Under the pieces are notes generated by a model. The model did no database searches and was not told where the DNA came from. It saw only the letters and a list, made by a program, of their open reading frames with translations. 64,000 nucleotides of DNA, taken from positions 372,001 through 436,000 of the forward strand of contig WIXG01000014.1 in NCBI GenBank assembly GCA_009869945.1. Direction: 5' to 3'. This stretch comes from Mesaphorura yosii. Lineage: Eukaryota > Arthropoda > Collembola > Poduromorpha > Tullbergiidae. Below, in pieces: positions 39,330 through 52,500 of the stretch (its first letter is position 1; every line of letters starts with the position of its first letter). The translations under genes and the position numbers were made by a program.

Positions 39330-40406
39330 ATGAAATTATTATCTTTCAGAAGTCTTTGGGGTGCATACGAAGGTTGGGAGACGTTGTTCTCGAAACTGAA
39401 GCGTTCTGGATTCTCCGGAATTGAAGCGTCACTTGCAGGTACGCACAGAATGTTAAGAGCAAACTTCTTGATTAAAGAAGACCATCCTTGCTTTGAGCTT
39501 GAATTTCGCCTTGGCTAAATGTAGACATAAATTATCCGGACACGACCAGATTCACCAAACTTCTGCAGGCAAACGACTTGAAATGGATTTGTGGTGTGTA
39601 CAGCTCTTGGCCGGATTATGTTGGCCCATATCCGACTCTTCCTGTGGAGCAGCATTTGTCAAACTTTAGAACTCAGCTCTTGACTGCATTATCAGTTAAT
39701 CCTAAACCGATTCACATCAATTGTCATTCCGGTTCCGACGAGTTCAGTCAACAGGACGCCGAAATTTATTTTCAAGAAGCGTTGAACATGGAGTCAGAAT
39801 TGTACCCGGGGCAAATATCTCACGAAACTCACCGAGGAAGAGTGTTCTACAGCCCTTGGACCACACTTCCCATCTTGGAGAAGTTTCCTGACTTGAAAAT
39901 CACTCTCGACTTGGCTCATTGGACTCTAGTCTCAGAACGCTTGATTAGCCCAGAAGTCATTACATTGGCAATACAACGAACTGCCCACCTTCACGCTCGT
40001 GTAGGAACGCCCGAAGTTGTACAGATCACGAATCCTGAGGATGAGAGCAACAAGAAATGGACTCAGGGACACATGAAGGTCTGGGAAGCAGTGTGGAGAG
40101 CTCAGAAGAAGGCAGGAGCCCAATTTACTACTTTAACTCCGGGTAATTGGCAATTTTCCACGCAAATTACCCGAAAGTTTTATTCCTCAAGGCATCAATC
40201 AAAACTAAACTATTGTGCTCGTTATTTCATATTCAGAATACGGTCCTCTTGAGGATGGTGGAAATGTGCCGGCAGTCACATTTTTTAATGGAAATGAAGC
40301 TCAGAAAATGCCGTGGAATACGTTAGAACCCATTGTAATGAAAGAGGAGAAAAGATTGAGAAACGAATTTGAGGCTCTGAAATGGGTATCATCACACACA
40401 AATTAG
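39330..40406 (+). CDS. Sugar-phosphate isomerase / xylose-isomerase-like TIM-barrel protein
   Basis: Exons 39330-39438, 39525-40142 and 40237-40406 join in matching phases to give 298 residues. The start MKLLSFRSLWG reads as the first barrel strand, so the ATG at 39330 is favoured over an upstream exon. Features of the AP-endonuclease-2/xylose-isomerase-like fold include HINCHSGSDEF (residues 100-110), GQISHETHRGR (E137, H139), TLDLAHWTLVSE (D165, H168) and HARVGTPEV (H193). These suggest a divalent-metal site of the family's Glu-Asp-His type. The reaction and substrate cannot be told from sequence; hydroxypyruvate isomerase, tagatose epimerase and inosose dehydratase are relatives. There is no signal peptide, so a cytosolic enzyme is likely. 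Homologous single-domain proteins are common in bacteria and fungi, but this copy has two spliceosomal introns and base use like its neighbours. Confidence 0.85.
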
Positions 40407-43400
40407 AAAACCAGTGTCATTGAACTTAGATGGCTTAAGTTATTAAAATGAAATTAAAAAGAAGATGATCAATCCTTGAACATCTTCAAGCGGGTGCGTA
40501 CCTAAGTAATTTCTCTTGACTTTTGAGAATTATGACAGTAATAAGATGGTTACACGAGTACCATTGCAATTCTAATTATAGCCTGAAATTGCCAGACGAC
40601 GCCCGACGGATGAGTCTGGGTGGGATTTTGCAGCTTTTTGCCCATAAAACCCCGGCCTCATCTTCTATTGAGCTCTTTTGATGTCGTGTCATCATCCTTT
40701 GTTGGCAGACCAAATATGTTAAAATTCATAATTACATGTGTGCAAAATGGCAAGTTTACGAGACTTCGATTTGGAACTGAACATTTCATGTTCATCTTTG
40801 CTGTGTCGCTGTAAAAGCTTCACAGACTACACTCCCTCCCATTCGTCAAATTATCATGATCACACAAATATGATGTGCGATGCGAGGGGAAGCGACGACG
40901 ACGCTCTGCTCTGTTTTATTTGTAAATTTTATTGTTCTTGCATGACTGAGTTATTGACTTGTGCTTGTTCTAAAAATCATCTGCAGCAGCATCCTAAATA
41001 TCCTACTCGGTTTTAAACGAGTCTTCTATCATCCTCCATTTTACTACCTCCATCATGCAACCAGCCGGGGGCCTCTTTTCAGAATATGTTTTTATTTTTG
41101 TGCTCTCACAGTCTTGCTTGTCCTTTTGTAGGCTATAAAACTTCGCGTATTAATTTGTTCATGTGGCGTCCAAACATATACGGATTTTATTTTATGCCAC
41201 CTGCCTGAAGGTTAAGAATTTCACGACGCACTTAAATCTCGGTGCTTTTACAGCTTTTGCTGTGGATTATTTTCCCCCCTCAAATATTATTGTATCGGAC
41301 CACCGACATCCAGCATCAAACTGCACCGTGAAAATCATAACAGCAAAATCTAATGGGAATTTCATGTAGCGTTTAAAAGAAACGGAACATAAAATCAAAA
41401 TCTTTGGCTTTCGTAAAAGTTGAAAGCACGCGGAGTGAAGTGATTTGACTCAAATTGTGCAATTCATTTAATAGCAAAGTGTACCGTGTTTTAAGTGCGC
41501 TTGCTCAGGGCTCTCAAATTAGATTGCAAAGTTTCCCTCACCAGGCACAGGCACAATCAGAATAAAATTCCATGACTAAAGAAAACTCGACAACTACGAT
41601 ATGCACAGAATAGTCGGAAATGCGTGCCCATATTAATCTTTAATTGCGTTACGTAGGGAGGAAATAGATCCCTGTCCGTAGTTCGTCTGATTTATTCGCG
41701 AATTTTGTGTACATACGCACAAGGTTCTCTAAACTCTCTCTTGTGTGCAATTCGTACAGAAAAACTTGTGCATGATGAAATGCTAGCAATTCAGAGCGGC
41801 CACAACACTGCATAAACCATAGTCTTGACAAATTTCTACATTGTATTTGTATTGCATCGTATGGCCTGGTATGATGGTACGCACATTCGCACACACATGT
41901 AACACACACACTAACCAGGACAAGTATCACGTACGTTGAATTCGCACAATGCAAATCCAATCTACTTTTCCCATTGCCATATTTTAGGCTTAGCCCAAAC
42001 CGAACACATGAGAATGAATCTCCGTCGGCTGGTGCAAAAAACCGTTCGCTGCATAGTACTTTACCTTGCGTACAGTGTACACTGAAGAGTTTCGTCTGCA
42101 TCCAACAATCCAAAAGCCTTTGGAGGTATTGGTGGCATTGGTGGTAGTCTCTGTGCTCTTGTGTGTGCATAATTTACAGAATGCAGAAACCCCTTTACTA
42201 CGTGCAGTGCAGAACGTTGGAATGTATACACAGATGAAGATTTCTGCATCTTACTGAACAAGTAGTCTACATATTTAATGGGTTTGTAGTATTCTTGATT
42301 ATCGCAATACCTAAACTCACTCTGCTCCTGCTCCACTATTTCTCCCCTTCTTTATGATCATCTCTGAATATTCTATTATTATTGGACTTATCTTGTGTTG
42401 TATACAGTGAAAAGAGGAAAACACAGGCAAGAGGCAGTTAATTTTTTTGTGTTTTAATAACTCGAGCTCAGCTGCCTTCATCTTCGTCCCGCATCAAATC
42501 CACTTATTCATCATCTTCATGCTCGTATCCGTATAACTTCATGGTTGGGTACTCCTATCTCTTAGCCTCCTCGGATTAATGTTTACCAGTTAACGTGAAA
42601 TTGGAACGACTTCAGCTCTGTGATCCGCGCACATTCAACGCATTAAATTAGATAACCATAACCACGAAACTCGCCATTGCAGTGTCTTGGAATTTTCTCA
42701 TTTCAGTATCAATAAAGTTGTAGCGCATTTAGAATCGCTGCCTGATTTATTTCTTAATCATTCATTAATTTGCCTCGAATTCATTGGTCCTTGATTTTTT
42801 CAACATGGTGTTTAAAAGTCCTCGACTCACGTGTGTATTTCTTTAGCAAATAGCGCAATATTACAGTGAAATTTCGTTCAATGTAAGCAACAGAATTTAG
42901 TTCATGTGGATGTTCTATAATGTAAGTGAAGAAAATACTTTTGGTCGACGCCATCGTGAGAAAAGATCCCCAAGTAGGTCCGAGTTCTAATTTATATGTT
43001 GTTTTTCCATAGCTCAACAATCTGCCATTCTATTCTTAACGTCTAGCAAGTGATCAAGTCCAACGATCTCGTCCTTCCAGTGGTAAACCCGCGAATTCTA
43101 CCCAGTTAACTGCGTATGCTTGGAGCATTTGGAATGATAAGGTATTCCTGATACGTCGACCATGACTTAGTACCTTATTAGTTGTTAGCACTGGCCACCT
43201 TCATTTGTTAAAGCTTGAATCTATTGCTTTCAGGAAATCTTAAGCCTTATGGCTGAACTGTGCACACCAAGTCATTCGAGTTCATTCTCATACGTGGCTG
43301 TGTCACACCTATTTTTGTTCTCGACTGCTTTATCGTAGTTGATGCTAATGGACTGGCTGTACAAGTAAGTCTCACATTTCACCACTCCATTTACTTGGAA

Positions 43401-45573
43401 TTTCGTTAAGGAACATGTAGGGCAACCAAGGTTTCTTAGACGTGTCGTCACGTAGCCTAACAATACTATTATCGAGGTAGGCTACGACAACACGAGAATG
43501 AATTTAATGCACGGCACGACACGCTGGCAAAAGATGGACGATGGTGGAGTGCAGCTACCTGCGCTCTGCGGGATAACCTCTGCGAACCGTCGTAGTATGG
43601 TTCTCAAGCAGCTACGCCATGCAATTTTGCAGCATAGCACGATGTACGGTGCAAATTTGCAACGTGGAAAAAATACATTCGCTTAAACCCTTCAATTAGA
43701 AACATACGGATACAATTAAGTTCGGCAAGTGCTTAGAAAAGCGAACATTGATCCCGAAAGGCGGCTTGGTCTGATTTCGTCCAATGACGTGAAGCCAGTC
43801 ACATCTGTGACCCTCCTGACTTTTACCGTGCCCAAGAGATACGAATATAACTCAGTCGGTACCAAAGACAAAACTTTCGTGCAGACAAAACAAAGTCGTC
43901 AAATTTAACACCCCACTGTTGGGCTAATGACGTAATGACAGGGCCCGGTCCCTGTCTTACGTCTATGATTTCGAACTTCATGTAGCACGCCGCATGCTGA
44001 AAACAAAACTCGCAGGTACAATCAACTAATTACATGAGTGCGAAAATATAACAGCACATCGTAAATTATGCATGACAGTTAAAGTTTCTTTTTTAGAACA
44101 AGACTTAATCCTCGTAGTCATTAATATTATTTCATGTACGCAATATCGTAAATTTTTTATCCCTACGATGGCGTCTTGCAATTTCACGGATGCCCAGATT
44201 TGTCAATGGCGACCCCGTAATGCAGCATGTCACTTTATATCTCAGCCAATGTTAGGATAAAGCATTTTACTCCACTTCAGCTAATTGCTCTGTTGACATT
44301 GACAATTGTTATATTTTGAGGAAATTCGTGTGAACAAACTTATTTGCAAGCAAAGAGTGACGGATTGTTGCCTGAAGTGTCAGGTTCGTTTTATCATTTG
44401 AAAGTTCATCTTCCATGCAAGTGTCTGCTCGTGCTTGTTTTGCGAGAAATCAGAAATTATCGTCATTATTTGATTACTTGATAATTCTTGATTTGGAACT
44501 ATTAAGTGAGTGATAGATTCAACCCAGAAGCTGCCAAAACTGTGATCATCCTAGCTAATTCAATTCTTATTCTTTTTCGTTTTCAGACTTCGTATTCTTG
44601 GCCTTTCTGCTCGTCTTCTAATAAATACAACTAATCCCATTCAATGAGGATGTCTAAACTGCTAAAACAAAGATCTCTGCAACAATAAGTGTATTAAAGG
44701 TGAGCCCAGTTGTCCATTATCATGCGCATAGTTGTCTCTAATAAATAAGCCTGGTCCGCTGAAAATGTTTTTGAGAAACTTATCCTTCCCCTGACCTAAC
44801 ATACATGACAGGATGGTGCGTAAAGCAACTGCTTTTTATTCCCCTTCAAGGAATTTAAACGGTATTCCCAACTCTATTCTTCAACTGCAAGCCTAGTGTT
44901 AAGCATGTGCAGGAATATTTGATAATGCATCCAATCTGAACAAAGGTGATTAGTCTTCAGGTCTTACTGATACGGTGTTATCTCATCTCCATAAAATATC
45001 TCTGTCCTCTGTGGCCCAAAGTCTTGAAAAGTAATTTTTAATCGGTAATCGGCGTTCCTATCACGGTTGCTCCTGTCTCGATAACGACCGGGGCCAGTGC
45101 CATTCAATACCGCAATGTTTGAGCTCGTCAGGTCATGATTTGCATTGTCTGGCTTTCAATTTCAGAAAAGGGAAGCCTCGCCACTAAAGAATTGCTATTT
45201 TTGGATCGAGTGGCGAAGAAAAGTTGTCTCAGAAATCCAAATAGTCTACCAATACGACGATTCAAGACTAAGCCTACCTAATTAGTATTACTTCTTGAGA
45301 GAGAAGAAACTTTATGAATATTAGCTCTAATTAACGAAACGTGGTTGCTGAACAAATCTACTATCAATTTGCTTTGCATCGTCGGGACCAGATTACGGAA
45401 GACGGGGAGAGTAACTACGCGGTGATACCGTTTACGAACACGAAAGCTTGACTTTGGATCGACATTCACAAGTAAGACTCTTCTCTGCCTAGACGTTTTG
45501 CAGTCTGAGTTTTGCATTTGAGTCTGAGGCTCTGATAATTGATCATTGATGTCGCTTGCAGCACGAGTCAGTA
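40407..45573. other. Spacer before Trabid
   Basis: This is 5.2 kb of AT-rich sequence without a recognisable exon. An AATAAA near 41562 could serve the isomerase-like transcript. Two small hairpins occur at 43441-43494 and 43929-43963. Upstream non-coding exons and the promoter of Trabid should lie in the right part; the coding exon of Trabid follows an acceptor ending TTGCAG at 45561. Confidence 0.45.
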
Positions 45574-48500
45574 ATGCAGAAGAATTTTTCTTGCGATGCC
45601 AATCAGAAATGGGCCTGCTCGGCTTGTACTTATTTGAATTGGCCGAAAACCATCCGATGTGTTCAATGTGAGACGCCTCGCGAGAATGTGGACAACGTCA
45701 TCAATTGCCTGGAGCCGTCTGCTGCAGGAGGTGCTGGTAGAGGTGACTTGGTTGGTGGAACAAGCAGTGCGCGGTCTCGCAATCGGTCAGTCTCCGGTTC
45801 TTCCTCAAACGACGAGATTTACGGGAGTAGCCGGGAATTTGAGGGTCAATTTGCCTCTATCTACATTAGTGACCTCTACAACAATAAAGGAAGTGGAGCC
45901 GACTCTGAGAAAAGTGCAATTGGGAACAAGCAATATTCGACAACCGCATCAGCCTCGTCGCTTTACATTATGGAGCCTTCCGCATCATCGTTATCTCGCA
46001 TCGATAGTATTACCAAGTCCACAATGATGATTGATGAGGAAGAGTACGAGGAAGATGAGCTTGACGACGGTCGAAACATCTCAGCATTAAACAAGACTTT
46101 AAACTCTACTAACTTACTGAAGAATGAGAAATCAGCAGGTGCTCCTCTTATTTCTGACTACGACAAACCTCTATTTAAGAAGCAAAATAATAACGTCGCG
46201 GCAAACGAAGCTGCAGGTACCTTGATTTTGAGTAATGATGTCTCCCCTGCAGCTGCAGTCTCCACGATTACTGAACTGAAATGCAAGAAACTTCCTCAAA
46301 ATTTCAACAACTTGATTGGGAAGGAATCTGGAATCAAGTTGAGAGGCACAGAAGAGTCCAGCATCGGGTCAGGAGGCAGAACTGAATTTCCAACGGGTAT
46401 GGCAACTAGTTCACTTCCAAAGATTTCAAACACAAACAAGCTCCTACCTCTGCCCGAAGTAGCGAGATCTTCATTCTTCATCGAGAGCAGTGGTCTGCTA
46501 AGCGAGTCCAGCTCTTCGTCGAAAGTTGCAGCCAGTAATACGTCCGCCAACTGTAATATTGATAAGTGGACCTGTGGCGTCTGTACTTACGACAATTGGC
46601 CAAGATCGATTAAATGTGTCATGTGCTTAACGCCGCGTATCAACTCTGATCCTCTTGAGGCATCGCATGTAAGACCGTGGACTCCTAAAAGTGAAAGATC
46701 TGCAGGGATCAATCAAAACAGCGAACCCGTTCTTGGAGGGAGTGACAGTCTTTGTGCAGTTCAGATTGGCAGCAACGCGGGAACAGGCAATAATCGCATA
46801 TCAGCTGCAGGAGGATCTCCACAGCTTTCTAATAATCGTGAGTTGTAAGGAATGCGAAAAGTTGATTACAGTTACTTAAGGTAGCGATCATTTGTACAGG
46901 CCGAACTTTGGAAATCGACACACGTTGGTTTGAAGCTTGCCACGGTGTTGTAGATGGAAATCTGGGACCTGTTGAGAGATATTTGGCCGCTGGCGGTGAT
47001 CCGGCACGTCAACTTACGCAATTCGAAGTGGCTCTTCTTAATCGCCCTTCAGCTTTCGACATTGGCTTTACTTTGATTCATCTCGCTTTGAGGTACGTTT
47101 TCTTTGATGAAGAGTTTCAGCATCCACAATGACTATATAAATTGCATATTGTCTTGACTTTCAGATTTCACCAAGAACATGTGCTGGCCACCTTGCTGTC
47201 TCAAGTGGATAATCAGCCCACGGTTGTGAAAAGAGTTCCATCCTATGCAGCCCCAGATTTGGCAATGGATATCCGCCGCCTTGCGATGTCAACATTAAGA
47301 CAGAGAAAAGGAAATTTCCATTGCTACTACACCTCAGAAGTAGTAACTTTCATTTTGCCATCTGGTAAGCTTTCAACATCAAGTGTCAATAATATGATAA
47401 TATGAGCTTTATTGAATTATTCTTGCCTCTTTTTTATAGAAATTTTGGATTTGCGCCCTGATGTTCAGGAGACTCTTTTCAATGAGATCCTGGATCGTGA
47501 CGTTCAGAAAGAACTGGAAACCGGCCAGATAATCAATTGGTCGGTGGAACTTATGGGACCCCTCAATTCACGTCTGTATGCTTTATGGAATCGATCTGCT
47601 GGAGATTGTCTTCTAGATTCAGTTTTTCAAGCTACATGGGGAATTTTCGACCGAGACAACGGACTTCGACGAGCTCTCGCCGACTCCCTTCATGAGTGTG
47701 CTACGTTGTAAGCGGCGGCAACCTTTTTCTGCAGTTGGCTAATATTCTTACATTGTATCAATTTCATTTTCAGATTTTACCAAAGATGGAAGGAGAATGA
47801 ATTGCTTCACGCTCACCTGTTGGATTTCAGCTTGAATGACAGTCAATGTGCAACTGATTGGGCTAAACTTTTGTCCCTCGCCAGCAAGCCTGGGTCGAGT
47901 TTAGAACAACTTCATATCTTTGCATTAGCACATATTCTGCGTCGTCCAGTCATCGTCTATGGAGTGAAATATGTCAAGAGCTTTCGTGGTGAAACATTGG
48001 GATATGCGCGATATGAAGGTACATTCAGTGTCATGAGTGTCATCTCATATTGAGAAACCCAGCGGCTGAAGCCAAATGTTGTCTGTTATTCTAGGTGTGT
48101 ACCTGCCCTTTCTCTGGGATTCGACCTTTTGTTGGAAGTCGCCGATAGCTCTGGGTTATACGAGAGGGCATTTCTCTGCTCTAGGTTTGTACTGTGTGTA
48201 ACTAATGCAAGAGTTTCGGAAAATTCATTACTTTGTTTTACATTTTAGTCGGTTTGGAACCTGATTGCGTGCCAGTACCAGGTGCATCCGCTCCTCAGCT
48301 GGATGATGAGCGTATCAATCGATCAATCTTCCTGCCTCTCAACTCCCTGGATGGAAACATTTTACCTATTCACTTTCTAACAAAGTCGGAGGTAAGCGAA
48401 TTGTCGGAATAGCTGTACATAGTTACATGTTACATTTGTTAAATTGAAACAAAATTGCAATCATGACCTTCTGTCTTATGCAGGTTGGGAAAGAAGAAAT

Positions 48501-48957
48501 GATATTAAGTCAATGGTTGGATGTTCGTTTCATCGATAGTGGGGTTATGGTAGCCTGCCAACGAATCCAAAAGCAGCCACCACTTGTTGGACAAATGGTG
48601 GATGAGTGGCTAAATCACTACCGACGTCTAGGGTATGTAAATCTAAAACTAATTCTAGGCCTATGCTAAGTTTTGCTAAACTATGCTGGTATTCATCAAA
48701 AATCTTCCTTGCTCTTGACCTTAGAAAGGGTCAAGTTCAATTTCTCAAGTATCGCGTCCCTAATGCTTTATAGCTCTTCTAATGGTTCCATAATCGCAAA
48801 GTATTTCAACGCTCTTGATCTTTTCTGCTTCTCTATCTCCTTATACCAATAAATGTTGGCCTAACATGTTTCCTCCAATTTCAGTGAAATTACTTCGGCT
48901 CCATACATGCACCCACCTACAGCAACGTGCTATTCGAGTGATGACTCCGATGATTAG
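45574..48957 (+). CDS. trbd: Trabid / ZRANB1 OTU deubiquitinase
   Basis: Nine exons (45574-46837, 46900-47092, 47165-47364, 47440-47707, 47774-48018, 48095-48184, 48249-48391, 48484-48632, 48885-48957) give 874 residues. Two NPL4-type zinc fingers are seen: residues 12-32 (KWACSACTYLNWPKTIRC, then VQC) and 331-351 (KWTCGVCTYDNWPRSIKC, then VMC). A long serine-rich acidic linker separates them. Next comes the ankyrin-like ubiquitin-binding domain (RQLTQFEVALLNRPSAFDIG) and the OTU domain with catalytic Cys609 in SAGDCLLDS and His749 in TRGHFSAL. Trabid cleaves K29-, K33- and K63-linked ubiquitin chains and acts in Wnt and immune signalling. Human ZRANB1 has three zinc fingers in 708 residues; an additional finger could lie in an unseen upstream exon, since the frame stays open back to the acceptor. 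A polyadenylation signal AATAAA lies at 49278-49283. Confidence 0.95.
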
Positions 48958-49592
48958 TTTTCGTTAACACACCGCAACTTCGTAATTAACAAAATCGGTT
49001 ACATTATGTTCAATAGAAATCCTTCTCGTTCTTTTTACTAAGCTGGCTGGTTAGAAACTGGTCCTATTAAATACTACCTTACTATTTTGACAAAGATTAA
49101 GTTAGTACTACTACCTTTACCCTCGGCCAACCAGCATAACACAAATTAAGTTGGCTACTGATGAGAGTTAGTCGTTGTTTCACCTTACCTTATCAAGTAA
49201 TACCTATTATTGTTTGATTACTACGTGAGGAGAAAAAATAGATTTATCACAAATTGTAACTGTAAATGTATGGCATGAATAAATTTGTCGTGTCCTGCAA
49301 AATTCGTGCCGTGTCGTACCCAACAATTATTCATTTCATGCATCAGTCCAAGTCGACATCGAAAATCACAAATAGAATTATGGATTATACAAAGAATAGT
49401 TAGAATAGGGTTGGTTTTATTTCATTAGAGCGCAGTGCAGAAAACAAGAGTACTTGTAGGACATTATTGTAATTTATGCATAGGAGTAGGAATAAAGTAC
49501 ATACTGATAGTAGTTTTGAAAGAACGATAAGCATGGCATTCAGAAAACGTGCAATTTTGAATCTTGCTTGCTTTATATACAACACGACATCT
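48958..49592. other. Convergent 3' ends of Trabid and ALMS-motif genes
   Basis: This is the shared spacer between two convergent genes. AATAAA at 49278-49283 serves Trabid, and TTTATT at 49416-49421 (AATAAA on the minus strand) probably serves the ALMS-motif gene. The two transcripts therefore end about 130 bases apart, possibly without overlap. Confidence 0.65.
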
Positions 49593-52500
49593 TTACTTTC
49601 TGATGACACTTTTGGACAAGCCCAAGTTGACTTTTCCTCTCAAAGCTTCTTGCTTGACTCTCTGTTAAAATATAACCAAGCAGGAATTTAAAATTGAAGC
49701 AGATGACAGAGTTAAAGTTGTTTTTTGATTTACCTTTGCATAAAGTTGTGAGACGATTCTATTTGTTTGCTTTTCTCTTTCCATCATCTCCATCAGCTTC
49801 TTCTCCTGAACCTCCGGCAGCTTCTGATAATGCTTGTTTGTGAGATCTCTCATTTCACGAGAAGACATCACCCTTGGCCCTAACAATAAACTTTCTTTAG
49901 GTTGCTGCTCCATTCGATTCTTATTTGAAATTACCTTTCGGTGGTAAAATCTTCTGTAAACTTGAGAATTTTCCATTTTGATGACCATGCGACTGAATAT
50001 ATTCTCTTTTTAATTTTCCTCTAATTTCACGTTCTTTCTTGATGCGTTGAATAATCTCTTGTCGTGCTTTTACGCGAGCCAGTGCATCCGGATGATTTTC
50101 TTGAAATGCCTCCTGCAGAAGGGAGAAAATTTCGTTAGAGTCACGGAGATTCCATGCAAAAAGTGCAAAAAGTAAACTGAGTCTTTATATTCGACTTCGA
50201 TTGTCGAAAGTGCGGTTTTCCCCTTTTCTTCCGATTTTGCGTTAAAAAGTCATTAACTTGACGATTGTCGAAACGTGATACGCTGATTGTCGAAACTATG
50301 CAAATTCGCTTTTGTGAACCTAATATTACGAAAACACACATTCTCGGTGATCAGTTTGCGTTCGACCATTGAGCCGACAACTGACACTAAATATCACAGG
50401 AAAGAAAATTTACCACAAATGGGCCAACAGTGTATACAGTTACACCCTAAACAGGACACTTAATGGTGTGAAATATTGGATTTGTACCTACCGTGATAAC
50501 TATTCAACTTCACTCATTCAAAAGGCAAGTTATGTGCGAAAAGGAAGGAAAGGAAAATTCTGCCCCAAATCAGCACTGTATACATCCAGTAACTTGATTT
50601 CTGTTTTAATGTTGCTGATAATAAAATTTCGAAAATTGCAATTATCCACGTATAGCCTTTTTCGACAATCGCCGTGTTATTTTTCAAAATTACTTTCGAC
50701 AATCGAAATGTGAATCTTTAACTTACCTGCAGCGTTTTTCCGGGACATTCATTTGGGTATTGAGGCGTTGATTCAAATCCATTACAAGGCTTGCAATTTG
50801 GGAATGAGACGAAAAAACTATACGCCTGCTTGTTTTGCAATGTTTTTCTAACACTTAGATGGCCACGCTCCGCACCAGAGCTTGTCCGACGATGCTTTCC
50901 TTTCGACTCACGGGCGGAATGGCTTTCATGTACTTGCTCAGCACGCGTCTGCATATGGAATTGACTACTCGCAACTTTTGGAATCGGTTCCAGTCCTTGA
51001 TTCAAAATCAAAAGGTCAGTGATGATATCACAAGTGCGCTGGAGTTGGTCCAGTTTGTTTGCAGAATTGGTCTTTGGAGGCACGGAATGGGTCTGACGGT
51101 GTCCCTGGGTTCCAGAGACATTGGCTTGTTCATGAACTGCGAAAGCTTCTGAGCTGTATTCTGGTGATGTTCTACTCGAGCTTGTATGATTTCTATCCCC
51201 ACTTATGGAGTAAGTTGCAGCAGACGATGAAGAAGAGGTTGGGGATTCTCTTTGAACGTGCTCTGAGTAGTCGTGCTTTCTTTTATCCGGATGAAGCTTC
51301 AGTGAAGGGGATTTTGTTTCTGGAATTCTGTGGCGTGTTTTGTGCTTCTCAGCCTGCTTTATTTCCATTTCTGCCCCTATTGGCTTTTCCAGCTGCTTGT
51401 AATAGTGCTTACCAAGTTTCAAATGGGGATCTTCAGAACTTTTTGTGGAACTGTAACTTCCACTCTCTTCTTGCAGATCGAGCTGATCAGCATCGACAAT
51501 AATTCTGAAACATTGTAACGGATTAAACTCACTAGTTCGAAAACGGAGACAATTAAGCCGACTGCTTTTGATGTTTACCTGTTCATTTGTCGGACACGTC
51601 GAATATCTTTCTTAAGTGCCCTCAAATGGGAGAGATGATGTGCAAATACCAATTCCAGCAGTTTCCCTCTGAACGGATGAGATTTGAGCAATTCTTGAAT
51701 CTTCAGGCACGTGGCACTCATGTCACTGCTGAGAGATCCGTCATCATCAACAGTTCTTAAATCCTCCTCACTTGTTACGAATTCTTCAAGAAGTGATTCA
51801 ACTTCATCTTTACGATCATGGGCAGCACGACAGTGATGATTTTCTTTGTCTTCTTGTCTTGCGCGATAGTGCCTAGGTCCACGATGACGAATCTCCTGCT
51901 TCCCTTCGGTATTCCTGCTTCTGCCCTTTCGATCCGTCCCACTTTTACTATCGCGATGTTTGACATTCTTGCCATTGGCCTTGCTGCTAGAACTGCTATT
52001 TGTCTGTTCTTCGAAACTTGTACCTGTTTTGATTCCATTTGTACTTTCTGTACCTGATGTCATTCTTGAAAGTTCTAACATATCCTCGTGAGTTTGAACA
52101 GATTTTGAGACTCTTGCGTGAGGTTCACTGTCTTTTCTAACTTTTCCACTTTTCTTTTGTGCTATCGACGGGCCTCTCTCACTTGAAATAAAATCTTCTG
52201 TTTGCACTCCTCTGCTTTGCTGAATTCGCGCGGTTACATCCCCGCGTCTGTGTTTTTCAGCATCAATTTCTCGAGATTTACTTTTAGGCATTTCAACAGT
52301 GAGAGAGTACGCACTTGACTTCTCGTTGTCTGTTGCTGGAACTAAACGAAAGGAAGTAATCATTTTCATTAGTACACATTTATACTTAATATATATCCGC
52401 CTCGTGAATTACTTTGGATTTTGCTTTTGTATTTGGCTTCCGATTGTGTTACTCCGCTATGCTGCCAGTCAGAAAATGAACTCTCATTTGGCGTATGTGA

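Noticed and set aside
41649-42170. 173-codon minus-strand open frame with an ATG
   Set aside because: It runs through a CA-rich microsatellite-like stretch, gives no recognisable domain and overlaps other random frames. It is probably chance.
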